A stretch of DNA of 64,000 nucleotides from Vombatus ursinus (GCF_900497805.2 NW_020954570.1:14073940-14137939), one strand, 5' to 3'; counted from the stretch's first letter, positions 10,010 to 22,266 are shown. The notes: generated from the sequence alone by a model not told the origin. A program made the numbers and translations.

Positions 10010-11000
10010 ATCATCTCTTTGGTCTTGCTCAGGAATATTCCATTATATTCATGTATCACTTTTGTTCAGCCATTTCCCAATTGTTTAAGAGGTAATCTAA
10101 GATACTACCCTAGATTCTATTTTTTTTTCTCTTTTCTTCCTTTCCTTTTAAAACAAAATTCGGTTCATGTCTTTTGTTGTTGTTTCGTTTAATACCGAAT
10201 TTTCCCCAGTTTCTTTTCCCACTCCCACCCCTGGAAAGCCCATTCCGTATCACAAATACTATTTTAGAGAAAAAGAAAAAAAAGAAAAGAATCAGCAAAA
10301 CTGAACAATGCACAAAAATGTCTGAAAATATTTTCAGTGTACCACAACCAGTGGACCGCGTACCTCTGCAAAGGGATGGGGGAGAGGAGGATATCTTGCA
10401 TCTTTTCTTTGGAACCATACTTGTTCTTTGTAATTTTGTTACATTTTCTTTTGATTATTTTGTGGTTGTTCTTTTCACTTACTTTTTTGAATTGTATATT
10501 TTATGTATTTCTTTTTTAACTGTTTACTTCACTTTTCATCAGTTCATGTAAATCTTTACATGCTTCACTGTATTCATAAATATTCATGATTCCTTACAGC
10601 ACAGAAATATTTTATTTCATAGAAATGTGAGATGAGCAAATTTAAAGACATTTCCACTCCAAATGGATTACTTGTCCCTCATCTGCAGTAGAGCCTTCTG
10701 AGCTTTTATTGGCCTGATCAGCCACAATTGGACACACTGTACCGTGACCTGGACATAGTGATGTCATTTGGTTCTCTTCAAGCACAAGGGACAACCACCT
10801 TTCTATTTCATTCATGTGCCACATTTTGTGTAGTCATTACCCACTTGATGGATATCTGTTTTGTTTCCAGTTCTTTGCTATCATAAAAAAAAAAACTTTT
10901 ATAAATATTTTGATGTATTTGGTGACTTTTTTCTGGGTCAAAAGTTGTTAGCATTGCTTTCTAGATGCTTGTACTGATTTACAACTCCACCAACCAGTAT
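10010..11000 (-). mobile_element. Old L1 3' end, with a nested insert
   Basis: Reads as an antisense L1 3' UTR: accacaaccagtggaccgcg, ctctgcaaagggatggggga, aactgtttacttcacttttc, ttcatgtaaatctttacatg, then on the far side of the insert tttccagttctttgctatca and tttacaactccaccaacc. Divergence is high, so this is one of the older L1s here. A partial earlier fragment (tattccattatattcatgta) lies at 10030-10085. Confidence 0.7.
10620..10803. mobile_element. 184-bp unclassified insertion with a 7-bp flanking repeat
   Basis: The old L1 is cut here: tatttca stands at 10613-10619 and again at 10804-10810, and the L1 reads on across the gap. The insert contains tattggcctgatcagccaca, attggacacactgtaccgtg and tcatttggttctcttcaagc. 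It looks like an interspersed repeat I have the impression of knowing from other marsupial DNA but cannot name. Confidence 0.55.
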
Positions 11001-11004
11001 TTCT

Positions 11005-11990
11005 TTCTTTGATGAGCTTTGGATTTTGACCATGATATTCCTAGGGCTTTTCTTTTTGGAGCTTCTTTCAGGAGACAATTGGTAGATTCTTTCTATCTTT
11101 ACTTTGTCCTTAGATTCTGATAGGTATGAGCAATTTTCATTTTTCATTTTTTGAAATATGGAGTACAGGCTTTGTTTTTTTATCATAGTTTTCTTAGAGT
11201 ATTTCTTACTGTTTTATGGAGTCATTAATTTTTGTTTGACTTATTATAGTTTCCAGAAAGTCTATTTCTAGGATAAGGTTTACCACTTTATCTTAATAAA
11301 TTATTAATTTTCCTTTCAATTCTTTTTTCTAGACCTTTGATTTTTAAAATCTCTTCCTTCCTTTCTTCTAGGTATTCATGTAGTCCTTTTGGAAAGGCTA
11401 TTTTTTCCTTAGAGTCTCTGCTTGAAGTTGTTACAGAGAGTTATTCTCTCCTTTTTTGAGGATCTCTTAATTTGCAATATTTTTTTTTATGCTAATGGTA
11501 TTTTCTCAGATTTATTCATCTTCCCAGCCTCCTGAATTGGTGCTTTGGGTGTGCTTTTGGGAAGGGTGGTCAGTCTTGCTTGGTCTTGCCTGAGGTCAGT
11601 AGGGTTCCTGTGTTAATCCCTCTCTACCTCCATCCAGGATTGAGGATCAGAGTATTGGATCTTCTGTCTCTCTGTGACATCTTAGGATGTATCTCAGGAC
11701 TTTAGAATCACTTGCCTGGGCTGGTCTCCTCTGAATACATTGACACTGCATTGGTTGCTTGCCCTACTTGCTACTCTCTGGTACTTCCAAAGTCCCCAAC
11801 ATGGGGCTTACTGACCACCTTTGGGCTTTTTCTGGGTAGTCTGGTTCTTGCTTCCTTCAGATACATAGCTTTGTAGGCTGTGTGTCTCTAGGCAATCTCT
11901 GGGCCAACTTTGAGATTATCCTGTAATTTCACTGACTTTGCTAGCAACTCCCTTTCCTTTTTTGCCCTCAGGTTTCTAGATGACTTCTTG
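11005..11990 (-). mobile_element. L1/HAL1-type 5' half (ORF1 region)
   Basis: Around 11010-11200 the minus strand resembles the end of L1 ORF1 as seen in the better copies in this window (gagcttctttcaggagacaa; ctttgtccttagattctgat compare with 20640-20760). Further right the coiled-coil part and a leader can be made out only weakly. ORF2 is absent between this and the 3' end at 10010-11000, so it may be one HAL1-like or internally deleted L1. Confidence 0.4.
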
Positions 11991-12022
11991 TGTAGTTCTG
12001 AAGTGACTGAAGTCTGTAATTT

Positions 12023-12716
12023 TTTAAAATAATTTATTTATTTTTAGTTCTCAGCATTCACTTTCATAAGATTTTGAGTTTTAAATTTTCTCCCCCTCAC
12101 TCTCCTCCCCCCTTTCCAAAACGGCATGCAATCTGATATAGGCTCTACCTAGACATTGATATTAAGCATATTTTCCCATTAGTCATGATATAAAGAAGAA
12201 TTAGAACTAATTGGAGGAACCACAAGAGTGAAGCAACAAAACAACAAAAGAAAAGGAGAGCAAATAGTATGCTTCCATCTGTGTTCAGACTCCATAGTTC
12301 TATCTCTGTATGTGGATATCATTGTTCAGCGGGAGTCTTATGGAGCTGTCTTAGATCCCTGCATTGCTGAAAAGAGCTAAGTCTGTCAAAGTCAGTTATC
12401 GGACAATGTGGCTGTTATTGTGTATAATGTTCTCCTGATTCTGCTCACTTCACTCAGCATCAGTTTATGTAAGTCTTTCCAGGTTTTTCTGAAAGCTGCC
12501 TGCTTATCCTTTCTTATAGCACAATAGTAATCCATTACATTCATATACCACAACTTGTTCAGCCATTTCCCAATTGATGGGCATCCCCTCAGCTTCCAAT
12601 TCTTTGCCACCACAGAAAGAGCTGCTATAAATTTTTTGTACATGTGGATCCTTTTCACATTTTTATGATCTCTTTGGGATACAGCCCTAGAAGTGGTATT
12701 GCTGGGTCAAAGGGTA
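12023..12716 (-). mobile_element. L1 3' end, 694 bp, with a perfect 14-bp TSD
   Basis: The sequence gaagtctgtaattt stands at 12009-12022 and again at 12717-12730. Between them is an antisense L1 3' end: tttcataagattttgagttt, ggacaatgtggctgttattg, tcactcagcatcagtttatg, ttcccaattgatgggcatcc. It is a 5'-truncated L1 and, with an unchanged TSD, younger than the sequence around it. Confidence 0.92.
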
Positions 12717-12924
12717 GAAGTCTGTAATTTCTAATTGAATTTCTTGACCTTTTTTGGTCTGTTGCAATCTAAACGGCTGTCTGTGAATAAATATGTGGCA
12801 ACTGGGCATTCTGCTTTTTTTTGTTCTGGCAGTCATATTAGCCAGAAGTCTGTAGTTTAGCACCTGAGAGGCTTGTACTGGAGGCTTTGCAGTAGAACAT
12901 TATCCAGGAACAACACAACAAAAC

Positions 12925-13080
12925 TAGGATAGAAAGCCTGTATTCTTATCTCTGCTGTGTTGACTTTGTGACCTTAGTTAAGGCAATTGGACTTTAGTTT
13001 CCTCAAATATAAAATGAAGGTTATGGAATTGCATGCATTTGAACATCTCATCCAGTTCTAATATTCTGTGACTTTCCCAG
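12925..13080 (+). mobile_element. MIR/THER-type SINE fragment
   Basis: Order of matches: gcctgtattcttatctctgc, ctttgtgaccttagttaagg, agtttcctcaaatataaaat, ctcatccagttctaatattc. Old and diverged. Confidence 0.5.
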
Positions 13081-13154
13081 AATGGAAATATTTATGTTGC
13101 AGTGACCATGTTTTCCTTTCCTGTTTTCTCTAGAATAGAATCATAATTTTTATT

Positions 13155-13310
13155 CTAGGAGGAACTTTGGATACTTATTTTAACAAATTGAGAAAATGAG
13201 GTTAATAGAGGTGAAGTAACTTGATCAAGGTCCCATGTACTTAGTGGTAAAGTTCAGATTAGAAAATAATTCTCCTAATGCTTAGTGCAATACTGTTTGC
13301 CTTATATCGT
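13155..13310 (-). mobile_element. MIR fragment
   Basis: Reverse MIR: tgagaaaatgaggttaatag, gaagtaacttgatcaaggtc, acttagtggtaaagttcaga. Old and diverged. Confidence 0.5.
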
Positions 13311-13599
13311 GCCAGATAGCCTTTAGTCTTTACTTGTGGCAAACCACACAATTCTGATTGTCTCCCTTTTCTTAACTTAAATATTCAGTGACTCACAAGT
13401 ATCCCATTTCATCCCAATGTTTAACTTGAACTAATAGAGTGCTGGCTTTAGACCAATGCTTACAACAAGGAGAATCCCTTATCTTATTTTTGCAAATAGC
13501 ATATGTAATATTAGAATTAATTGTGCTTTGAATGTTGATAGAACTCATTTGCAAATCCATCTGGTCCTGATTCTTCCCACTTACCACTACCTTTTGACA

Positions 13600-14655
13600 T
13601 GTCTTCAGCATTTGATACTGTAGATCGCCTTTTCCTTCTGAATACTCTCTCTTCTCTAGGTTTTTGTGACATTAAACTCATCTAATTACCTTTCTATCTC
13701 ACCAGCTGCTCTTTCTGTTTTCTTTATTATTTCTTCATACGTGTCATGTCTTCTAACTATGGATGTCTCCCAAGGCTTTGTCTTGGTCCCCCTTCTCTTC
13801 TCCTTCTATACTATTGCGTTAGGTTATCTCGGCTCCCATGGATTAAAATCTCTATACAGATAATATTTACATCTATATATCCAGCCCTAATCTTTCCACT
13901 GAGCTACATTCACACCTCCAGCTGCCTTCTATGATGTCTTAAACTAGTTGTCATGTAGCCGTCTTAAATTCAATTTTTCCAAAACAGAATCTATTATTTT
14001 TCCGCCCAAACCCTTCTGAGCTTCCCTGCCACTCTCTAGGGTACCACCGTCTTCTCAATCACCAAGGCCCACAACCTGGATATCATCCCTGACTTCTTCC
14101 TCTCACACTATAAGACCAAAATCTACTGATTTTTTTGTTTTGTTTTGTTTTTTGGTGAGGCAGTTGGGGTTAAGTGACTTGCCCAGAGTCACACAGCTAG
14201 TGAGTGTTATGTGTTTGAGGCCGGATTTGAACTCAGGTCCTCCTGACTCCAGGGCTGGTGCTCTATCCACTGTACCACCTAGCTGCCCCACTGATTTTCT
14301 CTTCTTCCTCTTTCCCCTCATAACATGGGGTGCGCTGGTTTTTCCCAAACAGGCGACAAAGCTACTGCTCCTGTATCCTTTTTTGAATACTCTTTCCATA
14401 TTAGGGCTAAGTAAATATTTTTTAACTGTTCAATGATCTTTGAATTCTTCATTTCATCCTAACATTGAACCTGACCTAACAAATGCTGACGTGTCTGGCC
14501 ATATTGTTTCTTGTTATCATTTTCAGTCTTGATGTTACTACCTTCAAAACATCTCATATTCTCCTCACTCACATAGCAACTGTGTAGTTCAGGCCCTCAT
14601 TAGCTCTCCCTTGGACTATTGCAATAGCTGCCTGTTTAGTCTATATGCTTCAAAT
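13600..14655 (+). mobile_element. L2 LINE, first part (resumes at 21066)
   Basis: Matches the 3' part of the mammalian L2: ctcggctcccatggattaaa, ctctatacagataatattta, ttaaattcaatttttccaaa, accaaggcccacaacctgga, then ttcaggccctcattagctct and actattgcaatagctgcctg. A WSINE cuts it at 14134-14289, and the long L1 at 14656-21055 cuts it again. The L2 continues at 21066 with the next expected sequence, which shows that both are one element. Confidence 0.8.
14134..14289 (-). mobile_element. WSINE1-type SINE in the L2
   Basis: Minus strand: GGGCAGCTAGGTGGTACAGT, gagttcaaatccggcctcaa, then aagtcacttaaccccaactg and an A/C tail. Flanked by actgatttt (14125-14133 and 14290-14298). Confidence 0.92.
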
Positions 14656-16579
14656 ATATTTTTTAAAAAATCTTAAATATTTTTTCCAATTACATGTACA
14701 AAATTTTAATGTTCTTTTAAAAAAAATTTTGCTTCCCAAATTCTCTCCCTCTCTCCTTCCTCTCCTCCCACATTGAGAAGGCAAGCAATTTGATATAGGT
14801 TATACATGTGCAGTCATGAAAAATGCTTTCATATTAGTCATGTTGTGAAAGAAAAAAACCCCAAGAAAAATAAAGAAAGTTTTAAAAAAAAAGTATGCTT
14901 TGATTCCATCACTTCTTTTCTCTGCAGGTGGATAGCATTTTTTTTATCATGAGCCCTTTGGAATTATCTTAGATTACTGTATTGCTAAGAATAGCTAAGT
15001 GATTCGTGGTGGATCATTATACAATATCACAGTTACTGTGTGCAGTGTTCTTTTGGTTCTGCTCACTTTACTTTGTATCAATTCATGTAAGTCTTCCAGA
15101 TTTTTCTGAAAGCATCCTATTCATCATTTCTTATAGCACAGTAGTATTCCATCAAAATCATATACCAAAACTTGTTCAGCATTCCGCAATTGATGGGCAT
15201 CCCCTCGATTTCCAGTTCTTTGCCACCACAAAAAGAGCTGCTATAAATATTTTTGTACAAAGAGGTCCTTTTTCCTTTTTTTGATCTCTTTGGGGTACAG
15301 ACTTAGTAGTGGTATTGCTGTGTCAAAGGGCATGCACAGTTTTATAGCCCTTTGAGCATAGTTCCAAATTGTTCTCCAGAATGGTTGGGTCAGTTCACAA
15401 CTCCACCAAGAATGCATTAGTGTACAGATTTTCCCACATCCCCTCCAGCATTTGTGATCTTCCTTTTCTGTCATATTTATTAGTCAATTTGAGGTGGTAC
15501 CTCAGAGTTGTTTTAATTTTCATTTCTCTAATCAGTAGTGATGTAGAGCATTTTAAATAGAGCTACAGATAGCTCCGATTTTCTTCATCTGAAAATGAAA
15601 ACTGCTTGTTCATATCCTTTGACCATTTATCATTTGGGGAATGATTTGTATTGTTATAAATTTGATTCAGTTTACTATATATTTGAGAAATAAGGCCTTT
15701 ATCAGAGAAACTTGTATAAAAAATTTCCCCCAGTTATCTGCTTTCCTTCTAATCTTGGCTTGTGTAAAACCTTTTTAATTTAACATAATCATAATTATCC
15801 ATTTTATATCTTGTAATGCTTTTTATCTCTTATTTGGTCATAAATTCTTCTTTTCCACAGATCTGACAGGTAAACTATTCCATGCTCCCCCAATTTGCTC
15901 TGTCTAAACCATGTACTTATTTTGACCCTATCTCAGTGTGTGGTGTGAGATGGTGGTCTATAGTTAGTTTCTGCCAAACTGCTTTCCAGTTTTCCCAGCA
16001 GTTTTTGTCAAATAGTGAGTTTGTGTCTCTAAAGCTTGATCTTTGGATTTCTCAAACATTAGATTACTCTAGTCATTTACTTCTATTTACTACACTGTAT
16101 TGTGTACCTAATCGATTCCACTGATCCAACTCTCTATTTCTGGGGCAGTACTAGTTTGTTTTGGTGATTATTGTTTTGTAGTACAATTTGAGATCTGGTA
16201 TGGCTAAGCCACCTTCCTTCATGGTTTTTTCCCTTGATTCTCTTGATGTTCTTGACCTTTTGTTCTTCCAGATGAATTTTATTATTTTTTCTAGCTCTAT
16301 AATGTAATTTTTGGTAGTTTGATTGGTGTGGCACTGATTACTTATGTAAATTAATTTAGGTACAATTGTTATTTTTATTATATTAGCTTGGCTTACCCAT
16401 GAGCAATTAACATTTTTTCCAGTTATTTAAATCTGACTTTATTTGGGTGAAAAGTGTTTTATAATTGTGTTCATATAGTTCCTGGGTTTGTCTTGGCACA
16501 GTAGGTTCCAAAGTATTTTATATTATCTATAGTTATTTTAAATGGAATTTCTCTATCTGTTTTTTCCTCCTGGACTTTG

Positions 16580-17278
16580 CTCTGTTGTGAATGAAATTCA
16601 ACAGAAATATAAACTGAGGCAATTCTTTAAGCAATATATCATTTATTAACAGGGGCATGCCACCTGATAATAAAGGGTGAGTCAAATGGCCCTGCCTCTG
16701 GCCAAAAGACCTGAAATTGAGGGTGCAATACATTTTTATAAGCATAGAACAAAGAACAGAACAAAAATTGTGTAACTGACTAACATTCCAGAGGTAAGAG
16801 ATTATGATCTCTCGTTAGAGAAAGCAGGCACAGCCCCCAGGTGGGAATTACAACCAACACTCTCTCTAAAAAATGCTGTCATGAATTTTATGGGTTCTAA
16901 CTTAATCCTGAAGTTACTGTTAAGGTCAGATTTACTGGCAGCTGGGGCATTAGATAAGATGACCTTAATTGTTGAAGATGGGACATGGTCAGGTACAAGG
17001 TCATCCTAACTTCTCAGAGATACCTCACAAACCTTTCAGGAAATGCTGAGATAATGTTTTATAAGAATATTGAGAACAGGGTTTTTTTTTTTAACTGGCA
17101 ATCATTGTGGGAAATCTTAAATTTTGATACCTAACTTCAGAAAGGCTGAACTTTAGCATGCATAAGCGTCTTCTTTTCTAAGATACAGCGAAGAGGCCCA
17201 GGCTTTTTATATAGAAAACAGAATATGGTTACAGGATAAAATCAAATATGAAATGTAGGATCAAGAATTATTTTTTCA
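16580..17278 (-). repeat. ERV LTR, copy 1 (inserted in the L1)
   Basis: On the minus strand there is a CCAAT-like site near the middle, a TATA box (ttataaaaatg; + strand 16733-16742) and a poly(A) signal about 85 bp later (aataaatgatat; + strand near 16650), then a short U5. The element interrupts L1 ORF2, whose sequence reads on at about 17280. The same element occurs at 63262-63940 in the same orientation, over nearly its full length (for example agggtgcaatacatttttat and aggaaatgctgagataatgt). No internal ERV sequence is next to it, so it is a solitary LTR. Confidence 0.8.
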
Positions 17279-19393
17279 TTTGGTAATATGTAGAAATACT
17301 GATGATTTATATAGGCTTATTTTATATACTGCAATTTTGTTGAAGTTGTTAATTATTTCACCTAGTTTTTTTTTAACTGATTCTCTAGGGTTCTCTAAGT
17401 ATACCATCATTTTGTCTGTAAAGAGTGATTGTTTTGTTTCTCCATTCCCTATTCTAATTCCTTCAATTTCTTTTTCTTCTCTTATTGTGGTAGCTAGCAT
17501 TTATAGTACAATATTGAATAATAATGGTGGTAATGGACATCCTTGCTTCTCCCCTGATCTTACTGGGAAGGCTTCTAGTTTATCCCCATTACAGGTAGTT
17601 TTAGATAAATACTACTTATCATTTTAAGGAAAGCTCCATTTATTTCTGTGCTTTCTAGAGTGTTTAATAGCAATGAGTATTGTATTTTGTCAAAAACTTT
17701 TTCTGCATTTACTGATATAATCATATGCTTTTTTTGACTTTGTTATTAATATGGTGGATTATGCTGATATTTTTCCTAATATTGAACCAGCCCTGCATTC
17801 CTGGTAGAAATCCCACTTGGTCATAGTATATGATCTTTGTGATATATTGCTGTAATCTCCTTAACATTTTCACATCAATATTCGTTGAGGAAATTGGTCT
17901 TTAGTTTTCTTTCTCTGTTTTTGCTCTTCCTGGTTTAGGTATCAGCTCCATATTTGTGTCAGAAAAGGAATTTAATAGGACTCTTTCTTGTCCTATTTTC
18001 CCAAATACTTTATATAGTATTGGAATTAATTGTTCTTTAAATATTTGGTAGAATTCTCTTGTAAATCCATCTGGTCCTGGGTTTTTTTCTTAGGGAGCTC
18101 GTTGATGGCTTAGCGTTCAATTTCTTTTTCTAAGATAAAGTTATTTAGACATTTTATTTCCTTTTCTGTTAATCTGGGCAATTTATATTTTTTTAAAATA
18201 TTCATCTATTTCACTTAGATTGTTAGATGTATTGGCATGTAATTGGACAAAATAGCTCCTTATAATTACTTTAATTTACTCTTCATTGGTTGTGAATTTG
18301 CCCTTTCCATTTTTGATACTGGTAATTTGGTTTTCTTCTTAATTTTATTTTCATCAAATTAACCAATGGTTTATCTATTTTATTGTTTTTCCCCATAAAA
18401 CCAGCTTCTAGTTTTATTTCAATGGTTTTCTCATTCTCATTTTTGTTAATTTTTCCTTTGATTTACAGGATTTCTAATTTGGCATTAATTTGGAATTTTT
18501 AATTTGTTCTTTTTCTAGTTTCGTTTTGTTTTTGTTTTTAGTAGCATGCCCAGTTCATTAATCTGCTCTTTCTCTATTTTATTGATGTAAGCATTTAGGG
18601 ATATAAATTTTTCCCTATGTGCTGCTTTGGGTTCGTCCCATAAATTTTGGTTGTCATCTCATTGTTGTCTTTCTCTTTAATGAAATTATTATTTCTATGA
18701 TTTGTTTTTTGATGAACTCCTTCTTTAGGATTAGATTGTTTAGTTTCCAATTAATTTTAATCTATGTTTTTACAGCCCTTTATTGAATGTAGTTTTTGTT
18801 GCATTATGATCTGAAAAGTATGCATTTAATATTTCTGCTTTTCTGTATTTGGTTGTGAGGTTTTATGCCCTAACACGTGGTCAGTTTTTGTGTAGGTGCC
18901 ATATACCTCTGAGGGAAAAAAAGTATATTCCTTTCTATTTCCATTCATTTTTTTTAAGAGGTCTGTCATATCTAACTTTCCTAAAATTCTATTCATCTCC
19001 TTAACTTCTTTCCTGCTTCTTTTCTGGTTAGATTTATCTAGTTCTGAGAGTGGAAAGTTGATGTCCCCCATTTATATTGTTTTACTGTCTGTTTCCTCTT
19101 ATAATTCATTTAACTTTTCCTTTACTAATTTGGTTGCATACCATTTGATGCATATATATTTAGTATTAATATTACTTCATTGTCTGTGGCATCTTTTAGC
19201 AAAATGTCATTTCCATACTATCTCTTTTAATTAGACCTACTTTTGCTTTTGCTTTATCTGAGATCATGACTGCTACCCCTACTATTATTTTTTTTTACTT
19301 GAGCTGAAGCATAATATATTTTGCTCCTCTCTTTACCTTTACTCTCTGTGTTTCTCTCTGCATCCAGTATATTTCTTGTAAACAACATATTGT

Positions 19394-19573
19394 TAGGGGC
19401 AGCTAGGTGGTGCAGTGGATAGAACACAGACCATGGAGTCAAGAGGACCTGAGTTCAAATGCAGTCTCAAACACTTGACACATACTAGTTGTGTGGCCTT
19501 AGGCAAGTCACTTAACCCTGATTGCCTCACCAATCAAATTTTTTTTTCTCCCAAAAAAAAACAAAAACCCAAA
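19394..19573 (+). mobile_element. WSINE1-type SINE in the L1
   Basis: Starts taggggcagctaggtggtgc, has the B-box region gagttcaaatgcagtctcaa and ends in an A-rich tail with ttttttttctcccaaaaaaa. The nine bases acatattgt flank it (19385-19393 and 19574-19582). Confidence 0.95.
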
Positions 19574-21065
19574 ACATATTGTAGTATTCTGGTTTTTAAT
19601 CCACTCTGCTATCTGCTTCCATTTTATGGGTAAGTTTTGTTCCATGAACATTCACAGTTATGATTACTAATTGTGTATTTCTCTCCATCCTGCTTTCCTC
19701 CTATTATCCTTCTCTCTCTCTCTCCCCCCCATCTCTCCCCCCACCTTCACCCTATCACTCCTCAAAAGTGTTTTGCTTCTGACTACTACCTCCCCCAATA
19801 TACTCTCCCTTCTATGAGCCCCTCTCCTTATATCCCCTTCTATGAGCCTCCCTCCTTCTCATATCCCCCTCCCCTCCTACTTCCTTATAGGGTAAGATAG
19901 CCTTCTGTACCCAACAGAATGTGTATGCTATTCCCTCTTTGAGCCTGTTCATGTAAGAGTTCAAGCATTGCCTGTCATCCCCCCATTTTCCCCTCCACTG
20001 TAAAACCTTCTCATGCCTCCTTTATGTGAGATAATTTACTCCATTTTACCTCTCCTTTTTCTCTTTTCTCAGTTCATCCCATTCTCTAACAGCTTAATTT
20101 TTTTTTTAATATCATCCTAACATAGTCAATTCACACCTAGGTCTTCTGTCTATGTGCACTCCTTCTAACTGCCTTAATAATGATAAAGTTCTTAAGAGTT
20201 AGAAGTATTATTTTCCCATATAGGAATATAAACAGTTTAGCTTTATTGATTCCATATGATTTCTCTTTCCTGTTTACCTTTTTATACTTCTCTTGAATCT
20301 TATATTTGAAAATCAGATTTCTATTCAGCTCTGATCTTTTATCAGGAATGCCTGAAAGTCCTCAATTTCATTAAATATCAGTTTTTTTTCCTTTGAACAA
20401 TTATACATACTCAGTGTTGCTGGGTTGTAATTTGATTCTTGGTTGAAATCCTAACTCCTTTGCCCTCTGGAATATCATATTCCAAGCCCTCAGAACCTTT
20501 AATATAGAAGCTGCTAAATCTTGTGTTTTGCTGACTGTGGCTCGTTAGTATTTTAATTTTTTTTTTTTTGCTTGCAATATTTTCTTCTTGACCAGGGAGC
20601 TCTGGAATTTAGCCAAATATTCTTGGGAGTTTTCATTTTGAGATCTCTTTCAAGAGGTGGTCAGTGGATTCTCTCAATTTCTATTTTACCCTCTGGTTCT
20701 GGGATGTCAGAGCAGTTTTCTTTGATAATTTCTTGCAATATGATGTCTAGGCTTTTTTTTTTTATTGTGGTTTTCAAGTAGTGCAATAATAAGTCACTCC
20801 TAGGGCTCCCTTCCCGGTGGCTTGCCAGGGCGTAGCTTGCTGGGCTAGACAGCATTCCAATATCATCCTAGTAAGACGGGCCTTTCCTGCTGACCTTCTA
20901 AGTTGCCTGGGGCTGGAAAATTGTTTCACCTTGTCCTTTTGTTACTTCTGCCACTCCAGAATTTGTTTTGAGGCATTATTTTGTCATTGTTTGGAGGGAA
21001 ATTTGGGAGAACTCAGGTGAGTCCCTGCCTTTACTCTGCCATCTTGGCTTCACCCTGCTTCAAAT

Positions 21066-21838
21066 CTTTTGACACTCAATTTCATCCTTCTATAAGATGC
21101 AAAGGTCATTTTTTCCCCCTAAAGAGTAGGTATAACTGGTCTTCCTGCTTGATGAGTTCCGTGGATGGCTATTAACTCCAGGATAAAATATACAATAATC
21201 TCTTTGGCTTTTGAAGTATTTTGTAATATGTCCCTTTTCTATCTTTCCAGCCTTCTTACACGTTCCTCCCCTCCCTGAATTATACTGGCTTACTTTCAGT
21301 TCTTCATTTCCTGATGCTGTGCCTTTAGTGTTGCTGTCCCCCCACTCCTGGAATGCTCTGCCCCTTCACCTTTGCCTCTTGGTTTCCTTGCTTTCCTTAC
21401 AGATCTAGCTCACATCTTTCCCTATTCTAGAAGACCTTTTCCAGCCCCCTTACCCTCTAGCTGCTAATGAATGTCTCTTTCTAATTTAATTAGAATAATG
21501 TCTTCTTTATAATTACCTTTACCTTCTCTGTGTTTATCTTCTGTGTATCTAGCTATTTATTTACATTTTATCTTCTCCATTAGAATTTTTTTTTGAGCAA
21601 GGGATTGCTTCCCCACCCTACTCCCTTTTTTTAAAATCCCCATTGTGGGGGCAGCTAGGTGGCGCAGTGGATAGAGCACCGGCCCTGGAGTCAGAAGGAC
21701 CCTAGTTCAAATCTGGCCGCAGACACATAACACTCACTAGCCTCCAATTGTTCTCACCAAAAAAATAAAATAAAATAAAATCCCCATTGCTTAGCACAGT
21801 GCCTGACACATAGTAAGCACTTAATAAATATTTTTTGA
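21066..21838 (+). mobile_element. L2 LINE, second part and 3' end
   Basis: Continues the L2 from 14655: ctttggcttttgaagtattt, ctttccagccttcttacacg, ctcctggaatgctctgcccc, ggtttccttgctttccttac. It ends in the typical tail gcttagcacagtgcctgaca with agtaagcacttaataaatat. It is cut by a WSINE at 21646-21776. Confidence 0.85.
21646..21776 (+). mobile_element. WSINE1-type SINE with a perfect 13-bp TSD
   Basis: The TSD aaaatccccattg stands at 21633-21645 and 21777-21789. The head GGGGGCAGCTAGGTGGCGCA is intact and the 3' part is slightly shortened (cactcactagcctccaattg) before an A-rich tail (aaaataaaataaaat). It is one of the best-preserved SINEs here. Confidence 0.95.
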
Positions 21839-21889
21839 CTTACCATTCAATTATTTAAATAGTCTATTTCTTGTTTTGTTATTCTAATT

Positions 21890-22266
21890 TGTTAGGGGTG
21901 GGCCTGATTTCAGCATCCTCTTAGTTCAGGTTTGATGTTGGGACAAAATGAGGCACTTCTAAATCACTGAAAAGTTAACAATAGGAGGTTTGCTTAGCCC
22001 TAACATAGCAAGGACATGCAACAAGGATACAGTGATACATAACTTCTGTAAGGCATGGTGACTGGCATGATCTTAAGACACCCACCAAGTCAGAGGAGCC
22101 TTGACCCCATTTGGGTGAGACCTTTATGCCCCTAGGGGACCAGAAAGCCATGTCAGATAGAGGTTACCAGAAAACTATATCATGAGAGACACAGCTTGAG
22201 CCTTTCCCCAGCCTAAGCCAATTGAGGAAAAAGGAGAAATCGTAGTAGATGTTGATCCTATCACAT
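21890..22266 (-). repeat. ERV LTR A (377 bp), left end of a minus-strand ERV remnant
   Basis: The + strand starts tgttaggggtgggcctgatt and ends gttgatcctatcaca, so on the minus strand the element starts TGTGATAGG and ends TAACA. Two blocks match LTR B at 33571-34717: ttaggtttgatggtgagac-type sequence with gacaaaatg, and catagcaaggacatgcaaca against catagccaggatacacaaca. The ends also match (gatcctatcaca / ggtcctatcaca). Left of it a short L1-like stretch (21850-21889) seems to continue at 34718. Confidence 0.55.

Larger units (their letters stand above)
14656..21055 (-). mobile_element. Long L1, close to full length, with two nested insertions
   Basis: Its 3' UTR is at the left (ccaattacatgtacaaaatt; gaaggcaagcaatttgatat), ORF2 from about 15240 to 19660 and a purine-rich spacer from 19660 to about 20100. 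ORF1 follows (20100-20850), and the 5' UTR ends with ctctgccatcttggcttcac at the right. The 10-base repeat tgcttcaaat stands at 14646-14655 and 21056-21065. Removing the LTR (about 700 bp) and the SINE (about 180 bp) leaves roughly 5.5 kb. Both ORFs carry many stops and shifts, so it cannot move. It split the L2. Confidence 0.9.

Noticed and set aside
19673-19900. Pro/Ser-rich 75-codon frame
   Set aside because: Antisense of the purine-rich spacer between ORF1 and ORF2 of the L1.
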